Positions 1-7,065 of a stretch of DNA of 8,829 bases are shown here, piece after piece. This stretch comes from an uncultured Alistipes sp. (lineage in GTDB: Bacteria; Bacteroidota; Bacteroidia; Bacteroidales; Rikenellaceae): contig CALGRZ010000141.1 in assembly GCA_937880705.1 (NCBI GenBank), positions 1-8,829 on the forward strand. The letters are read 5' to 3'. The notes beneath the pieces are model-generated. The model had not been told where the DNA came from. It saw only the letters and a program-made list of their open reading frames with translations, and did not search any database. The position numbers were made by a program, and so were the translations under genes. Position 1 is the stretch's first letter, and each line of letters opens with the position of its first letter.

Positions 1-31
1 AACAACCAACAACTAAAAACTACTCAGTAAA

Positions 32-1984
32 GTGAACAACCAATACGGATATATGAGAGTTGCGGCGGCGGTGCCGAGGGTGCATATCGCCGATGCCCAT
101 CGCAATGCCGAGGGCGCTCTCAAGATTATGGAAGACGCCTTTAGGGAGGGTGTCGAGATTGTCGTTATGCCCGAGCTATCGTTGGTGGGCTACACCTGTG
201 GCGATATGGTCTTGCAGAAGAAGCTCCTCTCGGACTCGGAGCGTGCCCTTGAGTGGCTTATGGCCGAGACTGCGGAGTTTCCCACCATCGGCATCGTAGG
301 TCTCCCTGTGGTCTTTGCCGACCGCCTCTACAACTGCGCCGCCATCTTCGGTCAGGGTCAGCTGTGGGGCATCGTGCCCAAGTCCTACATTCCCAACTAT
401 GGCGAGTTCTCGGAGCTGCGCTGGTGGGTATCGGGCTACGGTATCAAGGATCGTATGATACGCTTTGCCGGTCAGGAGTGCCCCTTTGGTGCCGACCTGA
501 TGTTCGACATCCACGGTGTTGAGTTTGGTGTCGAGATCTGCGAGGATATGTGGGTGCCTGTGCCCCCGTCGTCGATGCAGGCTGTGCAGGGTGCCAAGCT
601 GCTCTTCAACCTCTCGGCCTCGCCCGAGTCGGTATGCAAGCACGACTATCTGATCTCGCTTATCGCCGAGCAGTCATCGCGCACCATGGCTGCCTATGTC
701 TACGCCTCGTCGGGTCATGGCGAGTCGTCGAGCGATCTGGTCTTTGCCGGTAACGCTGTCGTTGCCGAGCTGGGCCGTGTGCTGGGTGTCAGCGAGCGTT
801 TCAAGCGTAACGACCGCATGGTCATCTGCGATATCGATGTCGAGTACATCTCAACACGCCGCACGGCGCGTAATACCTTCTACTACCCCGATGCACCCGA
901 GATGCGTGTTGTCGAGGTCGACGTAGACGAGATATGCTACCATGGCGATGTACGTCGCCATATCGAGCCCCTCTACTTCGTGCCCGAGGATGAGGCTGCT
1001 CGTGCGGTACACTGCCGCGAGGTCTTTGCCATACAGTCGGCTGCTCTGGCACAGCGTCTTGAGCATACGGGCTGCAAGACGGCCGTCATCGGCATCTCGG
1101 GCGGTCTGGACTCTACGCTGGCACTGCTTGCCGTGTGCGACACGTTCGATATGTTGGGCCTTCCGCGCAAGAATATCATCGGCGTTACGATGCCCGGCTT
1201 TGGTACTACGGACCGCACCTACCGCAATGCTCTGCGCATGATCGAGGAGCTGGGCTGCACGCTGCGTGAGATACCTATCCGTGAGGCTTGCGAGCAGCAC
1301 TTTAAGGATATAGGCCTCGATATCTCGGAGCGCAACACCGCCTACGAGAACTCGCAGGCACGCGAGCGCACGCAGATATTAATGGATGTGGCCAATATGT
1401 GCGGAGGCATGGTTATCGGCACGGGCGATATGAGTGAGCTGGCTCTGGGTTGGGCAACCTACAATGGCGACCAGATGTCGATGTACGGCATCAACTCGTC
1501 GGTGCCCAAGACCTTGGTACGCTACATGGTCGATTGGTACGCCATGAACCGTGCCGAGGGTGTGCTGCGTGAGGCTCTGCTCGACGTTGTGGCTACGCCT
1601 GTCAGCCCCGAGCTGCTGCCTGCCACTGCCGAGGGCGACATCGCACAGCTCACCGAGAGTGTTGTCGGCCCCTACGAGCTGCACGACTTCTTCCTCTACT
1701 GCACGCTGCGTCGTCGCTACTCGCCCACGAAGATCGCCATGCTGGCCTCTATCGCCTTCGAGGGTGTCTACGACAAGCGCACCATCCTGAAGTGGCTCAA
1801 GGTATTCTTCCACCGCTTCTTCACGCAGCAGTTCAAGCGTTCGGCAATGCCCGATGGCCCCAAGGTGGGTGCCGTTGGTCTGTCGCCGCGTGGTGACCTG
1901 CACATGCCATCTGACGCGCAGGAGCGTGCATGGCTTGCCGAGGTTGAGGAGGTCGAGGCCGAGCTCAATGCCATGGAGCAATAA
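32..1984 (+). CDS. nadE: Glutamine-dependent NAD+ synthetase
   Basis: This 650-aa protein makes NAD+ from deamido-NAD+ and ATP, using ammonia released from glutamine by its own N-terminal domain; it is cytoplasmic and catalyses the last step of NAD synthesis. Residues about 1-290 form a nitrilase-type glutaminase with the expected Glu-Lys-Cys triad visible as E48 (MPELS), K117 (VPKSY) and C170 (EICED). Residues about 330-620 form the synthetase, with the ATP-pyrophosphatase P-loop SGGLDS at 356-361, [10 protein letters not shown] near 439-448 and GTGDMSEL at 463-470. Length is normal for the two-domain form. The start is GTG at 32: an in-frame TAA lies at 14-16, and the resulting N-terminus ([17 protein letters not shown]) fits Bacteroides NadE, which begins a few residues before the AAAVPRV strand. 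ATG at 53 is the alternative. The leader is A-rich with no Shine-Dalgarno site. No terminator follows, so read-through into the next gene is possible. Confidence 0.96.
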   Translation: MNNQYGYMRVAAAVPRVHIADAHRNAEGALKIMEDAFREGVEIVVMPELSLVGYTCGDMVLQKKLLSDSERALEWLMAETAEFPTIGIVGLPVVFADRLYNCAAIFGQGQLWGIVPKSYIPNYGEFSELRWWVSGYGIKDRMIRFAGQECPFGADLMFDIHGVEFGVEICEDMWVPVPPSSMQAVQGAKLLFNLSASPESVCKHDYLISLIAEQSSRTMAAYVYASSGHGESSSDLVFAGNAVVAELGRVLGVSERFKRNDRMVICDIDVEYISTRRTARNTFYYPDAPEMRVVEVDVDEICYHGDVRRHIEPLYFVPEDEAARAVHCREVFAIQSAALAQRLEHTGCKTAVIGISGGLDSTLALLAVCDTFDMLGLPRKNIIGVTMPGFGTTDRTYRNALRMIEELGCTLREIPIREACEQHFKDIGLDISERNTAYENSQARERTQILMDVANMCGGMVIGTGDMSELALGWATYNGDQMSMYGINSSVPKTLVRYMVDWYAMNRAEGVLREALLDVVATPVSPELLPATAEGDIAQLTESVVGPYELHDFFLYCTLRRRYSPTKIAMLASIAFEGVYDKRTILKWLKVFFHRFFTQQFKRSAMPDGPKVGAVGLSPRGDLHMPSDAQERAWLAEVEEVEAELNAMEQ

Positions 1985-2028
1985 TATGGCTTAAGATACG
2001 TTAATATGATATAACAATAAACCTAACT

Positions 2029-2634
2029 ATGAAGAAGATTATCACTATCGTTGCTGTTGCTATGGTGGCTATGTGTGCACCTATGGAGGCTTCGGCACAG
2101 GCATGGCTCGACGCCCTTAAGGGTGCTGCCACAACCGCTATCGACAAGGCTACCGGTGGCAAGGCTACGGAGCTTATGCTTCCCGGTACATGGAACTATG
2201 CGAGCCCCGCGCTGAAGCTCGTTAGCGACAACGCTCTGGCCGATGCTGCCGCCTCGGCACTCGTTACGGGCGTAGAGCAGAAGCTCGAAAAGGCCTACAC
2301 GGCTATCGGCATCAAGCCGGGCGCATGCAGCTACACCTTCAACACCGACAACACCTTCACCGCTGTGCTTGGCAAGCGTAAGCTGTCGGGTACCTACACC
2401 TACGATGCGGCAACGCACGCCATTGAGCTGAAGTACACCTCTACGCTGCTCAACCTTGGCTCGATGAAGGGTTATGCCTACCTCGACGGCAACTCTATGG
2501 AGCTTGTGTTCGACTGCTCGAAGCTGATGACATTCCTCACGAAGCTCGGCTCGAAGGTCTCGATGCTCTCGGGTATTACCAAGCTCGTTGAGAACTACGA
2601 CGGCATGATGATTGGTTTCGGTTTTACCAAGTAG
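2029..2634 (+). CDS. Secreted DUF4923-like (lipocalin-like) protein, first of a tandem pair
   Basis: This is a 201-aa exported protein of unknown function. A clear Sec signal peptide (MKK, then a hydrophobic stretch) ends in ASA|Q at residues 21-24, with no lipobox cysteine, so it is probably a soluble periplasmic protein or one loosely bound to the envelope. The mature part has the pattern I associate with the Bacteroidales DUF4923 family: a short helical start, a GTWNY motif at 53-57, a DNALA stretch at 67-71, an I-x-PG motif near 95-98, then alternating beta-like segments (LSGTYTY at 119-125, GYAYLDG at 148-154) and a C-terminal GFGFTK. The repeated G-x-W-x-Y and G-x-YTY motifs suggest a small beta barrel, which is inference. 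It starts 44 bp after nadE without a recognisable TAnnTTTG promoter box and lies 6 bp before its paralogue, so the two are probably co-transcribed. The family name is from memory; no function should be assumed. Confidence 0.85.
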   Translation: MKKIITIVAVAMVAMCAPMEASAQAWLDALKGAATTAIDKATGGKATELMLPGTWNYASPALKLVSDNALADAAASALVTGVEQKLEKAYTAIGIKPGACSYTFNTDNTFTAVLGKRKLSGTYTYDAATHAIELKYTSTLLNLGSMKGYAYLDGNSMELVFDCSKLMTFLTKLGSKVSMLSGITKLVENYDGMMIGFGFTK

Positions 2635-2640
2635 CGAGTT

Positions 2641-3309
2641 ATGAAGAGGATACTTACCTTCGTGGCACTGCTCATGATGAGCTTTGCTCTGCCCTCGGAG
2701 GCCTCTGCCCAGTTTGACCTGTCGAAGGCGTTGGGTATGCTCTTTGGTGGCATGCAGCAGAACAGCGAGCAGTCGCAGACCACGACCAAGCCGCAGCAGC
2801 AGGTTACGGTTAAGACACCGTTGCAGCTCATTGCCGAGGCGGCACCCACGTTGCGCGATATTCAGGGACGTTGGACCTACAGCTCGGCCGATGCCGAGTA
2901 TGTTGGCGATAACCCGCTGGCACAGATGGCCATATCGCAGGTTAAGCCCATCGCCATTCAGCAGATCGAGAGCACGGGCATCACCCCCGGCAGCTTCACC
3001 CTTACGCTTAAGCGCAACGGTGTGGGTACTCTCCAGATGGGCGATCACACCCTCACGGGCAACTATACCTACAACGCCTCGACTGCCGAGCTGTTGATCA
3101 CTGGTGCGGTAAACAATGTCGCTGTAAGTTGCCGCGGCTATGTTAAGTTGGCGGATGGTAAGCTCACCGTGCTTATCGATGCCAACGATGCACTTAAGGC
3201 CTTCACATCGGCCTTCCCCCAGTACGCCATGCACCAGACCGTTCTTATGGTCTCGGGTGTCATCCAGGGCTTCCCTGGGGTATGTGCCGCAGCGACCTTC
3301 ACCAAGTAG
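2641..3309 (+). CDS. Secreted DUF4923-like (lipocalin-like) protein, second of a tandem pair
   Basis: This 222-aa exported protein is a diverged paralogue of the gene just upstream. The signal peptide (MKRILTFVALLMM...) ends in the same ASA|Q site at residues 21-24. It differs from its neighbour by a Gln/Thr/Ser-rich insert at about 39-58, which looks like a flexible linker between the mature N-terminus and the folded domain. Shared landmarks are G-R-W-T-Y at 76-80, DNPLA at 90-94, I-T-PG at 114-117, LTGNYTY at 138-144, RGYVKLADG at 165-173 and a C-terminal ATFTK. The 6-bp gap to the previous stop makes co-transcription and coupled expression likely. The hairpin at 3346-3386 ends the unit. 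The function is unknown; a lipocalin-like barrel binding a small hydrophobic ligand is one guess without direct evidence. No membrane segment is visible beyond the signal peptide. Confidence 0.85.
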   Translation: MKRILTFVALLMMSFALPSEASAQFDLSKALGMLFGGMQQNSEQSQTTTKPQQQVTVKTPLQLIAEAAPTLRDIQGRWTYSSADAEYVGDNPLAQMAISQVKPIAIQQIESTGITPGSFTLTLKRNGVGTLQMGDHTLTGNYTYNASTAELLITGAVNNVAVSCRGYVKLADGKLTVLIDANDALKAFTSAFPQYAMHQTVLMVSGVIQGFPGVCAAATFTK

Positions 3310-3345
3310 TGGGGTGTCGTAGCTGAGACACTTAAGCCTACAACC

Positions 3346-3386
3346 TTTAGGGGCTGTCCAACACGTTTGTTGCGACAGCCCCTAAA
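3346..3386. terminator. Intergenic hairpin, copy 1 (likely terminator between convergent genes)
   Basis: A perfect 13-bp stem (TTTAGGGGCTGTC at 3346-3358 with GACAGCCCCTAAA at 3374-3386) continues into CAACA/TGTTG (3359-3363 with 3368-3372) around loop CGTT, with a single unpaired C at 3373 on the 3' arm. It lies between the ends of the second DUF4923-like gene (+) and ispD (-), where a two-way terminator is expected. The U tract is poor (ATGTTTTATG follows on the + side), so a role in RNA 3'-end protection is also possible. Two related hairpins occur at 7584-7615 and 8343-8380. Confidence 0.75.
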
Positions 3387-3408
3387 ATGTTTTATGTCGT
3401 GCAGTGGG

Positions 3409-4089
3409 TTATTCGCCACTCCTTGAGAGCAGCCACTCGGCATACTCCATATCTTCGGGTGTGGTGAGCTTTAGGTTTGTGCGTTCACCCTCGACAAGGG
3501 TGATGCTATGGCCCATGGCCTCGACTACCGAGGCATCGTCCGTGAAGGCAGCGTTGTAGGGCTGCTCGTAGGCGCGGCGCAGTAGCTCGGCATCGAATAT
3601 TTGGGGTGTCTGCACTATGCGCAACTGCTTGCGATCAATAATTCGGGAGTTGTCCTCTGCGGTTAACACTCGGTAGCTATCTACCACATCCACCACGGGT
3701 ATGGCGGCTCGGCTCTGGTCTGCGGCCAGCAGGGTGCGTATTATGCAACGCTTGCTTACGAGGGCTCTCACGCCATCGTGCACGGCGATGCTCTCCACCT
3801 CCGACGACAGAGCCTCAAGGCCGCGCTTCACAGAGTCGAAACGCTCCTTACCTCCGGCAACACAGCGGTGGGGTGCCACCTCAAAGCGTGCTGCGATGTT
3901 GCGCCATAGGGCGATATGCTCCTCGGGCAGCACCACAACGATCTCTGCCGAGGGCATAGCCTCCGCAAAGGTATTTATCGTGCGTGCCACCACGGGCTGG
4001 CCACCCAATATCAAGAACTGCTTGGGCAGGGCACTACCCATGCGGCTGCCCGAGCCTCCGGCAACAATTATTACTCCTCGCTTTGCCAT
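3409..4089 (-). CDS. ispD: 2-C-methyl-D-erythritol 4-phosphate cytidylyltransferase
   Basis: This 226-aa cytoplasmic enzyme of the non-mevalonate (MEP) isoprenoid pathway joins CTP and 2-C-methyl-D-erythritol 4-phosphate into CDP-ME. The N-terminal nucleotide-binding signature runs VIIVAGGSGSRMGSALPKQF (residues 6-25), with the two catalytic basic residues as R16 and K23. Other family motifs are AGGKERFDSV at 78-87, HDGVRAL at 104-110 (metal-binding D105, and R108), D137-S138 and R153 at the substrate site, TPQIF at 161-165, TDDASVVE at 183-190 and NLKLTTPED at 205-213 with K207. Length matches the family. One small oddity is Ala after R108, where Pro is usual. ATG at 4089 is the only sensible start and lies inside the upstream yhbP-like gene, giving a 19-nt overlap, so translation is probably coupled. 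It is last in a three-gene leftward unit that ends at the hairpin at 3346-3386. Confidence 0.95.
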   Translation of the reverse strand: MAKRGVIIVAGGSGSRMGSALPKQFLILGGQPVVARTINTFAEAMPSAEIVVVLPEEHIALWRNIAARFEVAPHRCVAGGKERFDSVKRGLEALSSEVESIAVHDGVRALVSKRCIIRTLLAADQSRAAIPVVDVVDSYRVLTAEDNSRIIDRKQLRIVQTPQIFDAELLRRAYEQPYNAAFTDDASVVEAMGHSITLVEGERTNLKLTTPEDMEYAEWLLSRSGE

Positions 4090-4499
4090 ATCAGCTTCTT
4101 TCCAAAACCAAGTGTGTTATCCGTAAGTTTAAGACGCAAGGGGCGCACCATCCACAGCTCCAGGTCGGCAACCACGGCGTAGGGAAAACGCTTCAGGTAG
4201 AGGCGTCGTGCCTCCTCGTCACCCTCCTCGGCTATGCCGGTAGCCTGAAGACCCTGTATGCGACCTACGATGCGGGTCTCGAGCACGATGCTGAGTGCAA
4301 CACGGCTGTTGTGGACCATCTCGCTGCCGTGCTGTGTCTTTCTATTAGACGTGAATATGAAGAGGTTGCGTTTGCGGTCGTAGGCGTAGAAGCAGTTAGC
4401 CACCCACGGCATGACATCACCACCCACGGTGGCGAGGGTGAGGACATGGTGCTTGGCTATAAACTTGCCAAAACGCTCGTCTATGGCTCTGCTACTCAC
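4071..4499 (-). CDS. YhbP/UPF0306-family protein (FMN-binding split-barrel type)
   Basis: This 142-aa cytoplasmic protein resembles E. coli YhbP (UPF0306). The best evidence is the C-terminal signature TDNTLGFGKKLIW at 126-138, nearly the same as in YhbP. KHHVLTLAT at 16-24, WVANCFYAYD at 32-41 and KRFPYA at 103-108 also occupy equivalent places. The family is related to the pyridoxamine-phosphate-oxidase-like split barrels that often bind flavin, but no reaction is established, so none is assigned here. The start is GTG at 4499, whose bases overlap the TGA stop of the M23 lipoprotein gene (GTGA, 4-nt overlap), a classic coupled arrangement. No upstream ATG is available, and starting at Met30 would remove the first conserved strand. 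The 3' end overlaps ispD by 19 nt. Its place between a cell-wall peptidase and an isoprenoid enzyme gives no obvious functional clue. Confidence 0.88.
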   Translation of the reverse strand: MSSRAIDERFGKFIAKHHVLTLATVGGDVMPWVANCFYAYDRKRNLFIFTSNRKTQHGSEMVHNSRVALSIVLETRIVGRIQGLQATGIAEEGDEEARRLYLKRFPYAVVADLELWMVRPLRLKLTDNTLGFGKKLIWQSEE

Positions 4500-5836
4500 T
4501 TCGCCTCGCTCTTCACTATGGTTAGACTATCTGCTATCTCCTGCTCGACGCTCTTGCGACGGAAGATATCATCCTCGGTGATAAGCTCCTCGGCCGAGGC
4601 TCGGCCCTCAAGCTCCGCTATTACTCGGTCGCGTATAGCCTCAAACTCCGCTACGTTCTCCGTGGCGATAGGCTCGGCAGGCTCCTGCGGTATCTTCAGC
4701 GGGTCTATGGCCTTGCCATTCTTCCATACGCGGTAGTCCAGGTGCGGGCCGGTGGATGTTCCCGTAGAGCCCACATAGCCTATGAGCTGTCCCTGCTGTA
4801 CGCGGCTGCCTACGGCAATGCCCTTTGCAAAGCCGCGCAGGTGCAGATATCCCGTCATCATGCCGTTGGCGTGCTTAATCTTGAGTGTGTTTCCGCCACC
4901 GCCACCCCAGCCACGGAAGGTGACAACACCGTCGGCCACCGAGTATACGGGTGTGCCCGAGGGTGCAGCATAGTCTACGCCGTGGTGAGGACGATAGACC
5001 TTATATACGGGGTGTAGGCGCGCATTCGAGAACTTCGAGCTGATGCGCGTGTACTTCAACGGTGCCTTGAGCATCTGCTTGCGCAACGACTCGCCGTTGG
5101 CCTCCCAGTATCGCAGCTTTGCGCTATCCTGCGCAAAGGGTATGGCGTAGTAGGTCTTACCAGCGTGGGTGAACTCTGCACCCCAGATGCGACCGATGCC
5201 TACGGATGTAGAGTCCACGAACTTCTCGTCGTAGACCACCGCAAACTCATCGCCCTGCTGTATGCCGAAGAAGTCGACCGTCCACTGGTATATATCCTCA
5301 AACTCGGCAGCAAGGGCGTAGGGTAGATCCTGCTCCATGATAGCACCCCAGAGCGAAGAGTTGATCGTGGCACGGCGCAGCTGGCGTCGCACATCCACGG
5401 GGCGTGAGCCGCAGTTCACGGCTACGGTGTCGCCAACGAACGAGAATACGACATACTCGATGGCGTTGCGGTGATATACCACATAATCCAGCACCTCGTG
5501 GCTGCCCGTTGAGTCGCTTACGGTGCGTGAGAATGTTGTGTAGGCGTTGTCGGCGCGTATCTGACGCAAGGGGAATACCTCTGCGGCAGCCTTGTCCAGG
5601 CGGTCGACCTTCACGGCCGAGATGCCGCGACGACCGAGGATAGCACCCACGGTCTCGCCCATGCGCACGGTGTCATTTGCGATGTTGTAGCCATCGATCT
5701 CGATGCCATAGAGCTTTTCCGGTTCCTGCTCCACGATGCTCTCCGACTCTGTCGCAGCCTCATCGTTGCCAAAGATGCCACAGCCTCCAAGGCCGAGCAT
5801 TAGTAGTAGTGTGGTTAATGTGCAAATCTTTTTCAT
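4496..5836 (-). CDS. M23 (LytM-domain) peptidoglycan metallopeptidase, lipoprotein, MepM-like
   Basis: This 446-aa lipoprotein probably cuts or remodels peptidoglycan cross-links from the periplasmic face of the outer membrane. With ATG at 5836 the N-terminus is MKKICTLTT, a hydrophobic stretch and lipobox LGGC (Cys19). An in-frame TTG at 5845 would add only MSD and is less likely. No acidic surface-export signal directly follows the Cys (GIFGNDE), so a periplasmic location is inferred. Residues about 40-255 resemble the N-terminal region of E. coli MepM-type enzymes (SLWGAIMEQDLP, then a DF-x(5)-GDEF stretch). The M23 domain covers about 265-380: HxxxD at H284/D288, the catalytic-type His of YLHL at H332, and GPHLDYRVW with H365. 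The usual HxH here reads H-L-D, so the second metal-ligand His is Asp (D367). A Glu-rich tail of about 60 residues follows. It heads a unit with the yhbP-like gene and ispD. Confidence 0.9.
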   Translation of the reverse strand: MKKICTLTTLLLMLGLGGCGIFGNDEAATESESIVEQEPEKLYGIEIDGYNIANDTVRMGETVGAILGRRGISAVKVDRLDKAAAEVFPLRQIRADNAYTTFSRTVSDSTGSHEVLDYVVYHRNAIEYVVFSFVGDTVAVNCGSRPVDVRRQLRRATINSSLWGAIMEQDLPYALAAEFEDIYQWTVDFFGIQQGDEFAVVYDEKFVDSTSVGIGRIWGAEFTHAGKTYYAIPFAQDSAKLRYWEANGESLRKQMLKAPLKYTRISSKFSNARLHPVYKVYRPHHGVDYAAPSGTPVYSVADGVVTFRGWGGGGGNTLKIKHANGMMTGYLHLRGFAKGIAVGSRVQQGQLIGYVGSTGTSTGPHLDYRVWKNGKAIDPLKIPQEPAEPIATENVAEFEAIRDRVIAELEGRASAEELITEDDIFRRKSVEQEIADSLTIVKSEAK

Positions 5837-5842
5837 ATCCGA

Positions 5843-5874
5843 CAAAGTTACAAAATTTTTCTAAAAAGCAACAA
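5843..5874 (-). promoter_or_regulatory. Putative Bacteroidetes-type promoter for the M23 lipoprotein gene
   Basis: Reading the - strand, a TAACTTTG box (5850 to 5843) matches the Bacteroidetes -7 consensus TAnnTTTG. A TTG at 5874-5872 lies 21 nt upstream as a plausible -33 element; a second TTG at 5871-5869 gives 18 nt. The box ends only 6 nt before the ATG at 5836, so a transcript begun here would have almost no leader. The match is seen in sequence; function is inferred from the B. fragilis consensus. Confidence 0.45.
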
Positions 5875-5905
5875 TACGCGCCTGTTAATTAACTCTGTTA
5901 ACCTG

Positions 5906-5924
5906 AAATTATAGCATATAATTT
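5906..5924. promoter_or_regulatory. AT-rich inverted repeat over the lpxK -33 region (possible operator)
   Basis: AAATTATA (5906-5913) and TATAATTT (5917-5924) are perfect inverted repeats separated by GCA. The right arm covers the TTT of the proposed -33 box of lpxK. Just upstream lie the palindromes GTTAATTAAC (5884-5893) and GTTAAC (5897-5902), so TTAAC recurs at a 9-bp spacing. Such a cluster could bind a regulator serving both divergent genes, but the region is AT-rich and an 8-bp dyad could arise by chance. Confidence 0.3.
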
Positions 5925-5953
5925 GGTCGTTACGAAAATAAATGCTATCTTTG
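5922..5953 (+). promoter_or_regulatory. Bacteroidetes-type promoter for lpxK
   Basis: TTTG at 5922-5925 and TATCTTTG at 5946-5953 are separated by 20 nt, an exact fit to the B. fragilis-type pattern TTTG-N19-21-TAnnTTTG. Transcription would begin near 5958-5961, leaving a leader of roughly 30 nt before ATG 5992. It also argues against any lpxK start upstream of 5992, because the in-frame TTG at 5923 lies inside the promoter. Confidence 0.65.
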
Positions 5954-5991
5954 ACCGAATTGTAGGGGTAGCCCTACCGCTTTTTTATGCA

Positions 5992-7035
5992 ATGAAGTTA
6001 CTTAAGACCATAGCATCGTGGATATATGCGACGGTGATAGCTATTCGCCACCGCCTCTATGATTGGGGCGTGTTGAAGAGCTATAGCTTCGACATACCCA
6101 TTGTCTGCATAGGCAACATCACCGTGGGAGGTACGGGCAAGACCCCTGCTGCGGAGTTCCTATTGCAGTCGCTCTCGGCATCTTACAACATTGCACTCCT
6201 CTCGCGTGGCTATGGCCGTCGTACCAAGGGCTATCGCGAGGTGTTGGCCACGGACTCATACCTCGACGTGGGTGATGAGCCGTTGCAGATAAAGCTCAAG
6301 TCGCCACAGACCGTGGTTGTCGTGGCCGAGGATAGGGTGGCGGCCATCGAGCGTATCCGTAGTGAGCACCCCGAGGTCAACCTCATAATCATGGACGATG
6401 GTTTCCAGCACCGCCGTGTGAAGGCTAAAATAAACATCCTCATCATGGATGCCACGCGCCCCTACACGAATGACCATATACTGCCTTTAGGACGTCTGCG
6501 TGACCTTAAGTCGAGGCTCTCGGCTGCCCACTTCTTCATCGTGACGAAGTGCCCCGAGAACATGACACCGCTGGATCGCCGTCTGTGGTGCAAGAACCTG
6601 CGCACGATAGCCTACCAGAAGGTCTACTTCTCGGTTATTGCCCAGCAGAGTGTCAAGCCCCTGTTCGACTACGAAGATAGGGAGGAGGTCTACTATGGTC
6701 AGCAGGCCATCCTGGTTAGCGGTATCGGCAATCCACGCCCCTTCATCAAGGCTGCCAGTGAGCGTTTCAACGTCGTCGGTAAGTTTACCTATGCCGACCA
6801 TCACCGCTTCTCGGTCGACGATATGAAGGAGATAAACAACATGCTGAAGCGTTATCCGCGCGCCATAGTGCTCCTCACGGAGAAGGATGCCGTGAAGCTG
6901 CGCCGTTCGAAGCGTCTGCCCGAGCGTCTGCGCCGTGCACTCTACTATCAGCCCATCGAGATGGCACTCATTGATGGCCCCGACCGCAACTTCATAGGCT
7001 ATCTTGTGGCCGAGATCGAGCATATCGACCGTTAA
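5992..7035 (+). CDS. lpxK: Tetraacyldisaccharide 4'-kinase (lipid A synthesis)
   Basis: This 347-aa enzyme phosphorylates the 4' position of the tetraacyl-disaccharide 1-phosphate precursor to give lipid IVA, at the inner face of the cytoplasmic membrane. The N-terminal segment (about 1-20) is hydrophobic and amphipathic, as expected for membrane attachment. Key motifs are the Walker A loop GGTGKTP at 46-52 (within GNITVGGTGKTP), LSRGYGR at 70-76, DVGDEP at 92-97, MDDGFQHRR at 134-142, PLGRLRD at 165-171, GIGNPRPF at 244-251, DHHRFS at 269-274 and LTEKDAVK at 295-302. Length is normal. The frame stays open upstream to a TTG at 5923, but that extension overlaps the promoter, and MKLLKTIASWIY from ATG 5992 is the natural N-terminus. 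It is divergent from the M23 lipoprotein gene, another envelope function, and lies 30 bp before ssb. Confidence 0.95.
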   Translation: MKLLKTIASWIYATVIAIRHRLYDWGVLKSYSFDIPIVCIGNITVGGTGKTPAAEFLLQSLSASYNIALLSRGYGRRTKGYREVLATDSYLDVGDEPLQIKLKSPQTVVVVAEDRVAAIERIRSEHPEVNLIIMDDGFQHRRVKAKINILIMDATRPYTNDHILPLGRLRDLKSRLSAAHFFIVTKCPENMTPLDRRLWCKNLRTIAYQKVYFSVIAQQSVKPLFDYEDREEVYYGQQAILVSGIGNPRPFIKAASERFNVVGKFTYADHHRFSVDDMKEINNMLKRYPRAIVLLTEKDAVKLRRSKRLPERLRRALYYQPIEMALIDGPDRNFIGYLVAEIEHIDR

Positions 7036-7040
7036 CTTTG
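7033..7040 (+). promoter_or_regulatory. Possible -7 box upstream of ssb, overlapping the lpxK stop codon
   Basis: TAACTTTG at 7033-7040 fits TAnnTTTG and includes the last three bases of lpxK (its stop codon TAA). The ssb ATG is 25 nt further on. No TTTG or TTG is found 19-21 nt upstream (the nearest is TTG at 7004-7006, 26 nt away), so this is only a weak candidate for an internal ssb promoter. Confidence 0.25.
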
Positions 7041-7065
7041 ATAAGAACAATAAAACTATACAACG

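Noticed and set aside
1379..1981. 200-codon open frame on the - strand opposite the end of nadE
   Set aside because: The + strand encodes the conserved NAD synthetase domain here; the reverse translation shows no family motif and is a codon-bias shadow.
2023..3234. 403-codon open frame on the - strand across both DUF4923-like genes
   Set aside because: It lies entirely opposite two well-supported genes with signal peptides. Its translation is rich in His, Arg, Leu and Cys with no recognisable motif, as expected when the reverse strand of GC-rich codons lacks stops.
3314..3331. Small stem GTGTC...GACAC after the second DUF4923-like gene
   Set aside because: The stem is only 5 bp with an 8-nt loop, next to a much stronger hairpin; not distinguishable from chance.
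3984..4736. 250-codon open frame on the + strand opposite ispD, the yhbP-like gene and the M23 gene
   Set aside because: The - strand encodes proteins with clear family signatures across the whole stretch; this frame crosses three of them and has no coherent domain.
5837..5845. TTG start at 5845 for the M23 lipoprotein
   Set aside because: It adds only three residues ahead of a standard MKK lipoprotein signal and lies inside the proposed -7 box; ATG 5836 is better.
5923..5991. N-terminal extension of lpxK from TTG 5923
   Set aside because: The extension overlaps a strong promoter match (5922-5953) and would add residues not expected in LpxK; ATG 5992 gives a typical N-terminus.
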